Notes under the pieces: generated by a model
Told to the model about the DNA's origin: nothing
Databases searched by the model: none
The model's input: the letters and a program-made list of their open reading frames with translations, nothing else
Program-made: the position numbers and the translations under genes
DNA from: Diphasiastrum complanatum
Taxonomy: Eukaryota > Streptophyta > Lycopodiopsida > Lycopodiales > Lycopodiaceae
DNA: 64,000 nt
Assembly (NCBI GenBank): GCA_029204225.1
Contig: CM055098.1
Location: 49,414,277 to 49,478,276, forward strand
Direction of reading: 5' to 3'
Shown: in pieces, positions 44,731-58,565 of the stretch
How the letters are laid out: every line of letters starts with the position of its first letter
Numbering within the stretch: position 1 is the first letter of the stretch

Positions 44731-44796
44731 ACGTGAGGAAACATGTGACAAAACATGAGGAAACATGTGACAAAACGTGAGGAAACATGTGACAAA
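44731..44796. repeat. 22-bp tandem repeat, three units
   Basis: Three copies of ACRTGAGGAAACATGTGACAAA in a row. Each contains the palindrome ACATGT. Confidence 0.95.
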
Positions 44797-45192
44797 ATAT
44801 GGGTACACATAAGGAAATCCAACAATGTGTGCCCTTAAATCAAAAAGTTTCATAAAGATATGCGGAGGATGTGATACGACAAGTAGAAGGAATAGTGGCT
44901 TGTGCTTTGGTTTGAAGACGCAAAAAGCAAGAGTGTGAATGTTATGCTCCACTTTGAAAGAGTGTGACTGATCTCTTTATTGCACGTTTTCATACCAGGT
45001 TTAAGAGATTTAGTCATCTGCTATTTTTTTTTTTCTAATTCTAAATTTGTGGATAATTCACTATAACAAAAGGCAGCAGAATCATCCGATATGTCAAGTT
45101 TGGTATAGGTAGTAGTCAAGAAGGCTAATCATAATGAGCAGGTAGTCATAAATGGATCTACTCAGAGCAGTTTTCATTCTTATAGTGCTGCT
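44797..45192. other. Unassigned
   Basis: No motif is recognised. It is probably part of the same decayed copia DNA as the gag to its right. Confidence 0.3.
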
Positions 45193-46108
45193 CTAGCTGC
45201 CGGCATTGCCTATGGCTTCTAATTTTGACAGTGAGCACTTCGCTACTCCTTCAATATTGCACTCATGCTCACTTGCAATGTATTTGGTCTTCTTGACTCC
45301 CTCATCAGGCATAATAGATGAAAAGGAGTGCTTGGAGCCACACATATGTGAAGATGCTCCACTATCAATATACCATGAGTCATCCTTGTTGAAGGTGGAA
45401 GAGGAGAAGCTTGATGCCATAAGAGAGCCTTCTCCATCACTTGCAATATAGTCTTCTTTCTCATTGGTGATGTTGGCTTGCTTGAGTTGATTCGTCTTCT
45501 TGAAGCAATTGGTGGCATAATGGCCTTTCTTGCCACAATAAAAGCACTTGATCTTCTTCTTCTTCAAACTTGAAGTAGAAGCATGAGAGGTGTCCTCCTC
45601 CTCTCCATCTTGGTCTTTGGCTTTGTCATTAGAGAAGTGATGGTGTTGCTTCTTACTCCTCTCTTTGTGCTTGGAAAATAGAACTTTGACATCATCATGT
45701 AAGCTCCCTATGAATATCCTTGACTCTCAAAACATAATTAGATGCACTCTCATCACTCTTTTGACTACTTTGGAAGATTTGATTTCTAAGAGTGAGGAGC
45801 CTAGAGGTGTTCTTAGCCTCATAGATAGTCTTGAGACAATCCCAAGCTTCTTTGGCTGTAGTGCAAGTACCAATCTCCCTGAATATCTTATTAGAGACAT
45901 TCATCTTAATGTAGTAGAGAGCCATCCTAGCTCTCTTCTTGTATTTTTGAACCTCTTGAAGAACTTGAGGTTCTTCTTCAAGGCCAAGAACAATGTCCAT
46001 CACATCTTGAAGGATCAAGATGGACTCCATCCTCAACTTCCATATTGAATAGTTTGAAGTGGACAATCTCTCACTTGGTTCCAACAAGAATGAACCCATT
46101 GAAGCCAT
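45193..46108 (-). pseudogene. Copia gag and start of protease
   Basis: ATG at 46108 opens 'GSFLLEPSERLSTSNYSIWK', gag core to 45695 ('CTTAKEAWDCLKTIYEAKNT'). About 70 codons of normal gag are missing or shifted. 45567 down to 45193 then has the zinc knuckle 'CFYCGKKGHYATNC' and the protease site 'DSWYIDSGASSHM'. It ends at 'LSKLEAIGNAGS', with nothing of integrase or RT. The primer site and 5' LTR lie upstream at 46872..47683. It is a close relative of the gag at 42666. Confidence 0.85.
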
Positions 46109-46871
46109 CTAAGGTGAAGAGAACTCAAATGATAAACAAAAAATGTTGCTACACACTCTCAATAGGATCCAATAATGATGTGCTATCACTTCCTATGAAC
46201 GATCTTGCAACACATTGTGAGTTGATTCTCACGAGCTATCCAAATCTCTCCAAAACTAGATCTATATCACATCAAATGATGGATTATGGGCAAAGTTAGG
46301 ACCAAATACACTTAGCACGTGTGAAATACATTAAGAGACCAAATTTGACTCAAATACAGTGATATTGCATGAAACAAAATGGCTAAGATCTCAAAATAGT
46401 GCTTAGATCACATATAGATAAGATTGGTAAGCATACAACTCTGATTTGGGATCAAACAAGCAATCTCTTGACAAAACCAAATGTGTCCACCCAGGTCTAG
46501 GTGCCCTACCTAACCCTCTTCAAAAGCTTATAACTTTTTATTGGATCAATCAAATGGAATGAAATTGATTGCTACCAAAACTAGACAACACTAGCTTTAA
46601 AACTAGACGACACTAGCTTTAAAACAAGCTATCTAGCAAGATTTTTGGATCAAACATAAAAGAGGACACTCAAACTGAAAATGGATGTTCCTCACACGTG
46701 TCTGAGCACTTGATTCCATACAGTACCAGTCAGACCCAATCAATGCCCTATTGTCCCTTTTGATCCAACATTGAACAAGATAGCTAGGCAAAATGATCTT
46801 GACAATTTCTAGCTTAAAATTGGTAGAAAATTTTCATACTTATGAATGGAAATGCATGGTAGCCTTAGGTA
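46109..46871 (-). other. Copia 5' leader
   Basis: This is untranslated DNA between the primer site and the gag ATG. It has the same length class and wording as 41923-42665 in reverse (for example CCACCCAGGTCTAGGTGCCC against GGGCGCCTAGACCTG). Confidence 0.65.
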
Positions 46872-46884
46872 GGCTCTGATACCA
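46872..46884 (-). promoter_or_regulatory. Primer binding site, initiator tRNA-Met
   Basis: TGGTATCAGAGCC on the - strand, directly inside the LTR. Confidence 0.9.
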
Positions 46885-47683
46885 TGTTAATTTCACATGT
46901 GTGGAGTGTCCACAAAGTGTGATTAAGATCTCCTAAGGTGTGTGGATGCTCAATGATCAAGACTAGATTGACATTCAGGATCTATCTTCACATCCATGGC
47001 AAAAACATACCTCTACATGCATTAACTCACTTCCAAAGTTGGTACACACGTGTGAGAAGTGATCCAAAATAAAAACTAAGTACAAAATCAGCTTGCTCTT
47101 GAGTAGAGAGATAATGCTTCCAATAGCTTTCGGGTAGCAAGAGAATGCTAGAAAATCACTTAGACTCAAAATCAACAGAATCTCCAAATCAATTAGATCC
47201 AAATGAGAAGTACAATAATACTATAGATCCATGAGCTAACACAATGCTCAAACATGATTGGACCTCATATTTACAACTTCTTAATCCTATTGGACCATTG
47301 ATGCATCCATCTCTCCATTCTATTCGACAATTCTCAAGCATATCTCAAATCCTATTGGACCTCTTGAACTTTGACTTGTCACACATCAAACTAACTAAAG
47401 ACACTTGTCAAGGACCTATTTAGCTTGAGTTTTCCACTTTTGCTTTTGGCCTAGTAATGGCAAAACAAGTGTACTTCACTAATTGACCTCTAAAGCCAAA
47501 AATGGCTCAATCTACTAATGGCACCTAGAAGCTTGACTATGAAACTTTATGAGACCCCTATAACAAACATTTTTAATTTATTTTACAATTCTCCACACGT
47601 GGGAACATCATCCACACATGTGAGATTCACTCACAAACTTCTAACATAAGAATACCAAGCTAGATTTTTGCCAATTTCTCACA
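46885..47683 (-). repeat. Copia 5' LTR
   Basis: The segment runs from TGTTAATTTCACATGTGTGG to CCAATTTCTCACA (TG..CA). It contains several CACACGTGTG words. The outer end is inferred from similarity of GAAATTTCTCACA-type ends at 20511. Confidence 0.65.
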
Positions 47684-47843
47684 ATTGTTAGTAACACCTT
47701 TTGACCCAAACCACTGACCTTCAACCCAACCGTAACCCAAATTGTCGGCCGCCCCATCCATTGTCCCTTTAATCATCAATCGCCCGCTCTGAGCATCATC
47801 CACATGTCTCGATCACAAGCTGCCACCTAACTCGACTGTCATC

Positions 47844-47866
47844 GCCCGTCAACGATGGGCACACGT

Positions 47867-47897
<31 letters not shown>

Positions 47898-48136
47898 ATA
47901 AGCTTTGCAAGCTTTAATAATCTTTTCCTAAGTAGCATACTTTTTACAAGCCATAATGTTCTTTTCCTACTAAACATACTTTTAGTTATAAGATGCTTTT
48001 GAATTTTCATATTGTGTTAGCATGTCACTTTTTTGTGGTCCACACCATTGTTTTATGGTTGCAACAATCATGCCACTTACGGTGTCAACGACGGACACAC
48101 GTTACTAGAGTAAAGAGTGCCCGTCGTTGACGGGCA
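47844..48136. repeat. Repeated hairpin motif around a 240-base segment
   Basis: TGCCCGTCGTTGACGGGCA (48118..48136) is a perfect 8-bp stem with a 3-base loop. GCCCGTCAACGATGGGC at 47845 is the same hairpin with one mismatch. The direct repeat ACACGTTACTAG occurs at 47860 and 48097. A (GT)13 tract (47872..47898) lies inside. Confidence 0.6.
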
Positions 48137-48159
48137 ATGGACGGCCGATGGTCGTGGCC

Positions 48160-48370
48160 AATGTATGTGTGTGTATGTACGTGAGTGCATGTGTTATCTG
48201 TGTATGTGGATTTGTGTGTATCATTTGTGCTTGATGGTGTGTGTGATTTATGTGGTCAATGGTGTGTGTGTGTGTCTGTGTGAAATGTGTGTGTGTGTGT
48301 GTGTGTGTATGCATGTGTGATTTATGTGGCCGATGGTATGTGCATGTGTGTATGAGTGTGCATGTGCATT
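48160..48370. repeat. GT-rich microsatellite region
   Basis: Interrupted (GT)n with TATGT and CATGTG variants. Long open frames of 'HTHTHT' or 'VCVCVC' type on both strands are artefacts. Confidence 0.9.
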
Positions 48371-49663
48371 TCTCTGTGTATACTGAATTGCTTGGAGCCC
48401 AATTTGTTGATTTGGGCTCGTCTCGACGTGCAGCATTGGATGAACAGACGACATGCATGATGGAGCCCGTTGCAATACTGGACCACTTCTTGAAAATGCC
48501 AAAAAATAAACGACCGACTTTATCAGCACACCAAGCAGGTTGTTGCAAGTATGGATAAAGTTAGATACCAGTGATGAAAAAAGGGATTGAGGTCTCTCGG
48601 AGACACTAATCTCAATGATTCAAGATGCCTAGTTCTTGGTAAGCCCTAAAATAGTGTGCAAATGACAAATGAACACCATTCATTCGACCTTCCATCATAT
48701 GAATGCATTTTATAGCTCTCAAAGATGACAATACTTGAGGTGATGTAACAGTTCAACCAAGGTTACCAAAAGCAAAAAACTTGTCTTTCAAATGAGAAAT
48801 GGGGTTGGATCAAAACCAAAAGATCACATGTGTTAGGATTTCAGAGGTAGATTATCACATCCATTCCTGGCAAGGTACTACAGGAGCAAGAGGAAAGGAT
48901 GGGACATATTGATCAAGCAAACTTGTACATCAAGAGAATAAAAAACTACAGAGTTGGGAAGAAAGAAAAAGGAAGAACCCTAGAGGTAAGAACCAAGGAA
49001 AACTTCGTGTCAAATTTTCATTTCAATTTGAATAAATAAAAAAATGTCTAGTTTTAGATATTCAACTTCTGCTATTTTTCACAGTCGTTGCAAGGATGGG
49101 ATTAACAAATATGTTCTTCAATAGAGCATGGATGCTAGACGGAGAAAAGAACTTTGGGTAAAACTTTATGTTCATGATCTATGGGTAAAATTTTGGTAAT
49201 TCAAAATAAATACGAAAGCCATATAATAAATCTTAGTGCGATTCTGCTCATCGATGATGTTTTTTTAGGTGGATTGACAAGAGAAGGGGAGAACATATGG
49301 GGTGGGCGGAGTGCATGTGTGCTCCCTAATGGTTAAAAGCAAGTTGTTTGGGCAAGAGGCCGATGGTTTAAGTGCTTGGGGGAGATGGGTGGGTGGGTTT
49401 TGTCATGTGACAAAAAGGGCGAGGGAGTGTTAAAAAAAAATACGCTCCTGCCCTTAAAAGCCTTAGTTTTTTTTTTTGTTTTTTTTGGGGGGGGGAGAGA
49501 ATTTCTTTCTTGATGGGGACTTTTTTTGTCTCCTTTTCAAAAGAAGAAAATTTAATTTATGGGGAGCCAAAAAGCCCCTTCACTTTTTTTGTTTTATGGA
49601 GAGTGGGGATTCACATTTTTAAGTGGATTTACATTCATATTTTTTTATGAGAGGTTTAATAAA

Positions 49664-49665
<2 letters not shown>
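48371..49665. other. Unassigned
   Basis: No gene or element motif is recognised. A G-run (49488..49495) and T-runs mark the right part. Confidence 0.4.

Positions 49666-49697
<32 letters not shown>
49666..49697. repeat. (GT)n microsatellite
   Basis: Sixteen GT units. Confidence 0.95.
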
Positions 49698-49700
<3 letters not shown>

Positions 49701-49855
49701 CATGGGGGGGGGAGTAAATATTGATATATTTACTTTTAATGATATGGAGGCACCCCCTTGTTTATATATCTACACACACACACATTTTAACCTTCTTCAT
49801 TTTTTTTAGGGGCATGGAGGGACCTCCCTTCCTCTATGGGTGGTTGATCGGCCTG

Positions 49856-49858
<3 letters not shown>

Positions 49859-49935
<77 letters not shown>
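49859..49935. repeat. (GA)n microsatellite
   Basis: About 38 uninterrupted GA units. Confidence 0.97.
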
Positions 49936-49938
<3 letters not shown>

Positions 49939-50032
49939 GGGGCCCATGGGAAAGAGAGAAGGAGAAAAAAGGACTCTAGACTCTATACTATATACAATAT
50001 ATCTCATCCACAAAAGGTTTTTTATATGGAGA

Positions 50033-50110
50033 TGTGTGTGTGCTCGCGCGCGCGTGCACACACACACGCATTCGTTGTGTCGGGGGTCACACACACACAA
50101 CAAATGCGCG

Positions 50111-50152
<42 letters not shown>

Positions 50153-50180
50153 CATGCACGCACACACACACACGCGTGCA

Positions 50181-50215
<35 letters not shown>

Positions 50216-50304
50216 TCACTCACTCCCTCACACGTGTGTGTGTGTGCGTGCGTGTGTGCATGCACGTGTGTTCCAAATCCACCCCCCCCCCCCCCCCCCC
50301 CCCC
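50033..50304. repeat. Alternating CA/CG/GT tract and poly-C run
   Basis: About 240 bases alternate purine and pyrimidine (CACACA, GCGCGC, GTGTGT), with potential for Z-DNA. They end in 23 uninterrupted C (50282..50304). The 'HTHT', 'VCVC' and 'PPPP' frames are artefacts. Confidence 0.95.
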
Positions 50305-51736
50305 TATTTTTCTCTTTTCATTGTCTCTTTTACTCCCCTCACCCCATCCCCTCCTTTTTTTTTAATTATGCATTTTTTGGCCCATGGATAAAAGCTTGTG
50401 GGTAACAATTTAGGAGTTAAAGCTAGTGAGTTTGGGCTTGTGGTTGAACATTCCTCAAAATGGTGGCCCAAGATAGGAATTGGATTTAAAAAAAAAAACA
50501 TTTTAAGGTAGTCAATTTTTTTTTTTTATGTTAATGATTTATGGGTAAAACTTTGATAATTTAAAATAAATAAGAAAGCCAAGTAGTAAAGATTATTGGC
50601 TAAATTTAAAGCACATTGAAGTGTGTGAAGAAAATAAAAACTTATCTTCAAGTATTTGAATTTAGTAAGTGGGAGGGAGGGGGTGAGGAATCTCTTTGGG
50701 GTCCACCCCTCAATGTACACAATGTGCAAATGTATGGGGATATGCACATTCCCTATTGCCAATTTGTGCATGACTTTATGCCATCGCGAATGAACAGATG
50801 GTAATACTTTATGTCCTTGCCTAAAGCTATTATTTGCGAAATTGCATCGACAAGGAATATTTCCTACATGACAATGATTGAAATTGTTGTTAGGATTGTT
50901 AACTTCAAAGTTTGTAAGTTTTCAGTTTGCCTTGAAAATGCAAAACTATTTAGTATGTAATGAATTCGCTCCAAAAGCCTATTTAAAAGCTAACATTTAG
51001 TAAAGTGCCTAAAATGTTTGGAAATTTGACAAGATTATACATCCTTTAGAAAAAATCTCAGATGCTCTATACTATAGAACACACGTGTACAAAGTCATGA
51101 TATACATCATTCTACAAATATGGCCAAGCCAAGTCCCTTAGAATATAAATCAAAGCTTCAAAATGCACTACATAGTGGCCGAGGTTTGTGATGCATCTTC
51201 TTGGCCATAATGAACAGCTTTACTCAACTCATTACACTACTATTGGCACATTCTTAGTAATTTAGTTACCAAATTTAAAATGGAGTCTTCTCTTTGGTCC
51301 AAGCAGGAAAAATGGATCTCCTCTTTTTTAGACTTACCTTGAGTTGCCACAATATGGCAGATGAGGTGGCATGAGACCCATGCCATGTAATCAACTCAAG
51401 CCGATCTTTTTGGGCCTGGGGACATTGCCTTGCATGGTGAATTGCTAGGGGCAACTTAACAAAAATGGACCAATCAAATCGTAGGGATTCAAATTGGCTA
51501 ATCAAATTGCAACCCTTCACTAGGCACTTGCTAACCAAGTCTGAAAAGGGGGTAGTCCATTGCCCATCAATTCACTTGCCAAAATTCATTAAATGGGCAG
51601 CAAGTCAAAGAAAAGGACTTGATGCTAGCTTGAAATCACCCTTTTAGTTGAATGGTGTAATTTTGTCATATGGAGTTATGCATGAACATAAAGCCTAAAG
51701 CTTTTTCTTATTTGGGCTCAAGTAAGACATGGATTA
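50305..51736. other. Unassigned
   Basis: AT-rich, no motif recognised in any frame. Confidence 0.4.
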
Positions 51737-51852
51737 CTTAGGGTGGTTTCACATGGAGTGGGGAAAATGACTTGGAAGCCTGGGCTTTCAAACTGGGGGT
51801 AAGTGCAAATTTTGAAATGACCCTGGACTCTTCCATGTGAAACCACCCTTAG
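51737..51852. mobile_element. Short inverted-repeat element (MITE-like)
   Basis: The ends are CTTAGGGTGGTTTCACATGGA and, on the other strand, CTAAGGGTGGTTTCACATGGA: 20-21 bases with one difference. The 116-base unit has no coding capacity. No clear target duplication is visible, so the superfamily is open. Confidence 0.7.
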
Positions 51853-54556
51853 AACGTGCCAAGACAAGCTAAAGGATTCTCCTAGGACAAGTTGGAGAAT
51901 CATTAGCATATTTCTCAAGGAGATCTAGGGTGCAAACATGGCCCCACCCTCATTTAAGGATTGATGATTTGGATATCTCATCATGATACATGCAACATGA
52001 TGGAGGGTACTCAATAGTTGGATGAGGGTTGAATATGGGAGCAACTCATTTTGCAGCACCACTGACATTGCAATGGTGGTGCAGTGGTCAATGGTACCAC
52101 TATTTTTTCAAAACAATGGTTTTATTGCCACCATTAGATGCAAAAAGCTAAAAAAAAATTTCAGCAGAATTACTCGTGCTTGAAAGGCAAAAAATCAACT
52201 TTCATATGAGGACCAAAATTGAAAATTTTCCATCTAAAGTGCATAAAAATAATTTCTTTAGAAAGATTGAAATTTTCTTACATTTTTCTTTTGAAAGGTA
52301 TGCACAAGTGCAAGTCCTATTTAGAAAAGAGTGTCTATTCTTCGAAATTCAAACATGCTCTTGAAATTCTCTAAATTTTGAGAAAGCTTGAAATATTTCT
52401 TATGATTTATTCAACATTATGGAGGCTCCTCAATCTTTTGAATGATGGAGTCATGCCTACACACTTGTTCACAATTAGGCATATGTTGCTCCAATAATGT
52501 ACATGGAAACAAAGAACCATTTTTGTTTTCTTCTCACAAATCCTTGACTTATTTTTTTGTAACTTGTTCAACATAAATTGAAAATGGGAGAATTTTTTTT
52601 TTTCCAATGGAGATTTAAATAAAACACAAGAAACTTTTGATCCTTTGTGTGAAGCCTACTCTACCACGCAATCGGACTAAAGCCAAACAATATTATCACT
52701 AGCAAGTTCAACCTTGAAGGTTGCACATATTTTTCTAATGGATATTTTCACACTCTTGCAATTATACCTCCACTTGAGTTTGATCTTGTTGATGATCATT
52801 TATTCAATGTGAAACCTTTAAAACTTTTGGCATGTGATGGACATTGTGAACAACTTTGATGCTGAGCATTTTTCAGTTGTGCATAGGGGATAAATGTCCT
52901 CATCAACAGCATGATACATTACATGATTTGTTTCTCGCTAGTTACAAAAGATTCTGTATTTGAGCAAAATTTTGTGTAATTCCATTTTGGCCATTGATAC
53001 CAAAAAATCAACTATGTAATGCAAATTCGCATGGTGTTAAGTTTGGTGGGCATAAATAAATGAATTTGCTCATTTTTTAAAGTTTTGATGAGTGAATTGG
53101 ATGGTTTAACTTGTTGTTTATGCGTATTTTGCCTTTATCAACTAGGGGCTACATAGAGACATTGCCCCATTTGCTTTGTCTCTTCATTGATTTTCTATAA
53201 TGTGTTGGCTATAATGACAACTAATTAACAATAATGGTCAAGAGAGCCATTAAAATGATGTAGAAAGGTCTAGAATGATTCTAAATAGATATATCAAACT
53301 GCTTAGTAGAGGTAAGGACCTTCCAACATAGATAAATTTAGTTATAACTCTATATGTTATCTATAAATATCTCAATTCTATCTTTCTAAGGATCTTTTGG
53401 CTCATTTGCATGCAAGACTTCATTTGAGAGTTCACCTCTCCCACTCCTTGTTGTCTAAGCCTATGGATGAAGTCTCAAGTGCTCAATTTTATGATCAAAG
53501 CTTTGGAAATGGAATCCATAATGTTCCTTCATTTTCTATTGATTTGAATGGCAATTATGGCTATTGTGGTGTTTCTAAGTTCTTCTGTCATCAACATAGA
53601 TGTTCATTGTTTTTTTTTATCTCTAACTTAATTATTGCAATTATGCCTATGATGGCGACTTAGGAAGATAAGATTTGTGGTTTCAAGCCTCTAGATCCAA
53701 TAAACATTGATATATATATGAATGTCATGCTGATTTATAGAATTTTCGATGATTTCTTGAGCGACGAAATAACAATCGGTTGAATGGTTTTCATAAGATA
53801 GATATGTGTGGTGGAAATGCTCTTAATTTTCTAATATGATGTGTCCTATTTGCAAGAGGGGGATCAATGGTTTGAATGGCAGTCATAGAAGGGGTTGAAA
53901 AATGAATGTGTATGGAGTTCGACAATATAAAATTGGTTATGTTTTTGCTAGCAGCACCCAAGCTTGGTGATTCAATTTAAACCTCAACAAAGATAGGTAG
54001 GTGTTCATTTCCTCCTTAGAGAAGACTTTTTTGTTCATAAGGAGCAAAGGTGGTTTGTACATTGATCTCTTGTCATATATTTGTATGTAGTGAGCTAGTA
54101 TTGAGATAGTGTTGGATTTCTCCATAGATCTCTTGATCAAGATTGATATACTTCACATTACATCTTCCTTGTCTTCCTCCAACCTATTACCTACTCTGGC
54201 TTCATCTAACCCCAAATATGATTCAAAATTGAACATACTCCCATCCTCTCCAACCATGACATGGCTGACTTAGATGGTGTAGAGGACATGTTCCAAGTAT
54301 TCGCTCTAATGCATTGAATGACTAGTTTAAGTGGACATGTTTTGACAATCCTCTCTACAAATGCAATGAATGTACCAAATGGTATATCAGAGCAAGTTAA
54401 GGAATGTTGAAAGCCTCCGAAAGAGTACAACTCTATGTCACCATAAGTGGCATGTGGTTGATCATGATCATTTGTGGTATTGACAATGTTAACATTATCA
54501 CATTGACGTGGTGTACGTACCTTAAGAAGAAACTCAAAAAAATAATAACAATAACT
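51853..54556. other. Unassigned
   Basis: I read all frames. 53397..53663 (+, 88 codons) and 54206..54625 (-, 139 codons) are the longest open frames. Neither shows a known motif or a natural start context, and I do not call them genes. Confidence 0.4.
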
Positions 54557-56138
54557 AACAACACCATGTGGACTAAAAAAATTCATCATGTCCATATTGA
54601 GCATGAAAATCTTCCAAAACAACACATACTATATAGGATCAGATTATGGCCTACGAATGTGTGGTACCTCTTTGTCATGTAATCATCTATTATGTGTCGA
54701 GCCCTTGTAGTCCATGCATTCACAATGGACTTTCATGGACCATGGATCCAACTTTCAAATACATAATATAATATTGTAGTCACATTTGCAATTACAAAAG
54801 TAGCAGATTTTTTGTTGTTATGATTTGGTTTCAATAAGATAGCATACTGATCGAAATAGATATGGATATCGTGCTCGTGTCTCATTTGAGATGGTAGATG
54901 ACCTAATCCTCCACTTCTTGATGTACTAGACAATGAAAATGAATCACATTCGCAAACAGAGTGGGGGCTCACATGGTGCCATATGAGTAGAGTCGGATGG
55001 TGCCACAAGAGCAAGTTTGGATACAACAACATTGTTTCTATTTTGCCTTGAAAAAAAGAGCTTGAAAATCTCTACGCAAACGAGCCTGATACAGAAGACA
55101 AATGATTTGGAAGAAGATTTATTTGATGGAGCAAAAAAAATTTGCTCAACATTAGATGTTGATGGGCAAGCTCATGATTGGATAATGCTATCAGAGGAGG
55201 GGGCTCATATGGTATTGTAGGAATAGGTCTTGTTGTTGCAACATTACACATGTTTTGCCTTGGAAAAGGGAGTCGACGATCTCTACACAAATGAGCCTAA
55301 TTACAAAAAGTTAAAGATACTTTACTCGACCTAGCTAAATATCTCGATATGAAATATTGATGGACCTTAAGTAATTGACCTGCAATTCTCATTTACCATT
55401 GTAGAGCATTGTTGGAAAGCGAGAGTTATGGAGATGGACAAAATTTGACTGTCCCACTCAACACATCTACCTTCTCTGAGTTGCTATCCTTATTCCTTAG
55501 TCTTGCTATTGCTCAGCTTCTCTTATTTATAAATGTGCTACACTACCTCAATAGTATGCGTTGTCACTAGTTCTTTTTCCTATACAACAACATATTCCGC
55601 TCTTGCAATTTTATGTCAACCCCGGGTCAAAATTTAATTTGAATTTGTTAGATTTTGACCAATGCGACCTTAATCTCAACCTCAAATAAACCAATTTTGA
55701 CCAATTAATCAAATTTATTTTGACCTTGTCAGATTTTGACCACTTCAGCCTCAACCTCGATTTTGACCTGACCAATTTTGACCGATTTGACTAAGTCTGG
55801 CATTGACCAATTTGACGACTTTCACCCAATGTGACCAATTTTGACCTTTGCTGACCTTGTTGCAATTGATGTTTGATTCTATGGACTAACTTATTTACAA
55901 ATATGTATAAGTTTTTACAACAAGTCCACATTACCTTTCATTCTGTCAAAGACAAAAATCAAACATTATGAAAATTACACTCATGTTTTTTGCGTTCAAA
56001 TGGTGGTAGTCCTCATAGTGGATCTATATCATGTGCAAATATAAGAGAGAGAATAAAAGGTAAATTAGACAACATGAGGTATTTCTCCTATTTAATTCAA
56101 GAAATATACATTGTCTTTTTTTTTTTAAGAGACAAATA
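54557..56138. repeat. Direct repeat, copy 1 (1.58 kb)
   Basis: From AACAACACCATGTGGAC to AAGAGACAAATA the sequence is repeated in the same orientation at 59662..61234, with few differences and small indels. A peptide 'CDSFSLS.TSRSGGLG.LPSQ' is open in both on the - strand. About 55690-55860 is full of the word TTTTGACC. No LTR features (TG..CA, primer site) and no coding for transposition are visible. Confidence 0.85.
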
Positions 56139-57298
56139 CAGATCTTCTAGGAACTTCCTCAGTTAAAAACGCATGATGAGGGCCCTTTTAATCCCTTCCC
56201 AAGTGGTTTTCTCTTCGTGCGATAGGCTGAAGAACTAATCTTGATCGTCCGGATCTTAGATTTATTCGATGGAGATATCCAGGGTAGCTGGATCTTGATG
56301 GATCGATGGAATTCAATCTGGATCTTTAGGAATCTGATCAGTCTGGGTGGCCGAAAGTGTGATTTTAGGCCTCTTACGATGGTTTTTCCTTGATAAATTT
56401 TTGATCCTTGTCCCGATTGGCCTGAGATTTTCACAGTAGTTGGATCTGGTGTAGATCTAACTTTTGATCTGGCCTGCGAAGGTTACTCATGTGTGAGTTG
56501 TCTGTGCGAAGGTTCTTTCACTGTTTTGTAGTCAAAGATCTTGATTTTTTTCATATCTATTGGGAACTAATCTTCACAGGCTTGTAAGAGGCTGGATCGA
56601 GGCTGGCTCTACTGTTCCAAGGGGAGAGGGTTCTTTCTAACAAATCAAACAGTTATGGCCATCTACGAAGGTTTAAAAGCACTTTTTTGATCACAAATCA
56701 ATCATCTCTAGTAATGAACATTCACAGGGTTCATCACTGATGGAAGACATTTTGAAGGCATTAAAATGGTCGGCGAAAATTACTCAGTTGTGAGGATTTG
56801 ATGGATCTTCTGATTTTAGTGAGTTTCAGGCAATCAAATCCAATTTTCTGCTCATTGGAATCAAACTAACCTTAGTAGGCTCTTTTGTGTCCTTGTCTCA
56901 CTGAGATGGAACTTCAAAAAAATTTGTGAAGGTTTTTGGCCAATGGAACTGAAAATTTGGGTGTCTGTGAGGGTTCTTCCTGATTTTCCCGTCATTTTTA
57001 ACTGGGGAACCTTCACAAGAGAACTTATACTGGGAACTAACCTTCACAAGCTTCTTTGTGTCCTGGTCTCACTAAGATGGAATTTCGAGAGCTCTGCAAA
57101 GGTTCTTATAAAGATCTAATTTTTTATTTTTATTTTTCAAGGGCATTTTGAAATTTTTATGGTTTTTTTGAGATTTTTCAAGATCTGATTGGTAGGAACC
57201 TTTGCAGGCTTCTATGCCGGTCTAGGATAGTACCTTGGAGCTGCTGCCAGTCGTGCAAAGGTTGGTTCCCACTGGATTTTGAATAAACAAATTCTAAT

Positions 57299-57299
<1 letters not shown>
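56139..57299. repeat. Degenerate tandem sentences with CCTTCACAGG words
   Basis: A sentence of the type GGGAACTAACCTTCACAAGC, then TTTGTGTCCTGGTCTCACT, then AGATGGAA.TTC, then TGCAAAGGTT recurs loosely at about 56566, 56870 and 57040. I read it as an old tandem repeat, perhaps part of an LTR. No gene is seen. Confidence 0.45.

Positions 57300-57331
<32 letters not shown>
57300..57331. repeat. Poly-T run
   Basis: Thirty-two T in a row. Confidence 0.97.
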
Positions 57332-58198
<867 letters not shown>

Positions 58199-58565
58199 AA
58201 CTATTCGATACTTGATATGAGAATCATTGTCATGATTCTCTCAATCATCATAAGATGCTGAAATATGAATAGCTATTTATACTAAGCAATTAGGTCGTCA
58301 AAAACGTCATCCAGTTGGCTGTGATGTGCTGACATCCATCTAGTTAGGACTTCTCAAAAACTACTTGATGATGGATTAATGCAAGTCGGTGACTTTGGTC
58401 ATCGTAAACAGTATGTTTGCAGAAATGAACATAAACTGTCATTATGAGCCATTTTCCAATAGTTATGCAGACTGTGTAAAAACACGAAGAAAACTGCAGG
58501 TTTGAAAAAAAGTTGGACGAAGATTAAAATGTCAATTGATTGATTACTGGGAAAATAATCCAACA

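Noticed and set aside
44731-44796. CRISPR-like array
   Set aside because: Only three directly adjacent 22-base units without spacers, in plant nuclear DNA; it is a simple tandem repeat.
48105-48558. 147-codon and 102-codon frames on opposite strands
   Set aside because: His-Thr and Val-Cys repeats from the GT microsatellite, flanked by low-information sequence.
49721-50405. Open frames of up to 214 codons on both strands
   Set aside because: They are translations of GA, CA and poly-C tracts; overlapping frames on both strands are equally open and have no protein-like composition.
54733-55032. Protein gene in the direct repeat ('CDSFSLS.TSRSGGLG' frame)
   Set aside because: Partly open in both copies but with different ends, no motif, and the copies are so similar that an open frame in both is not evidence of selection.
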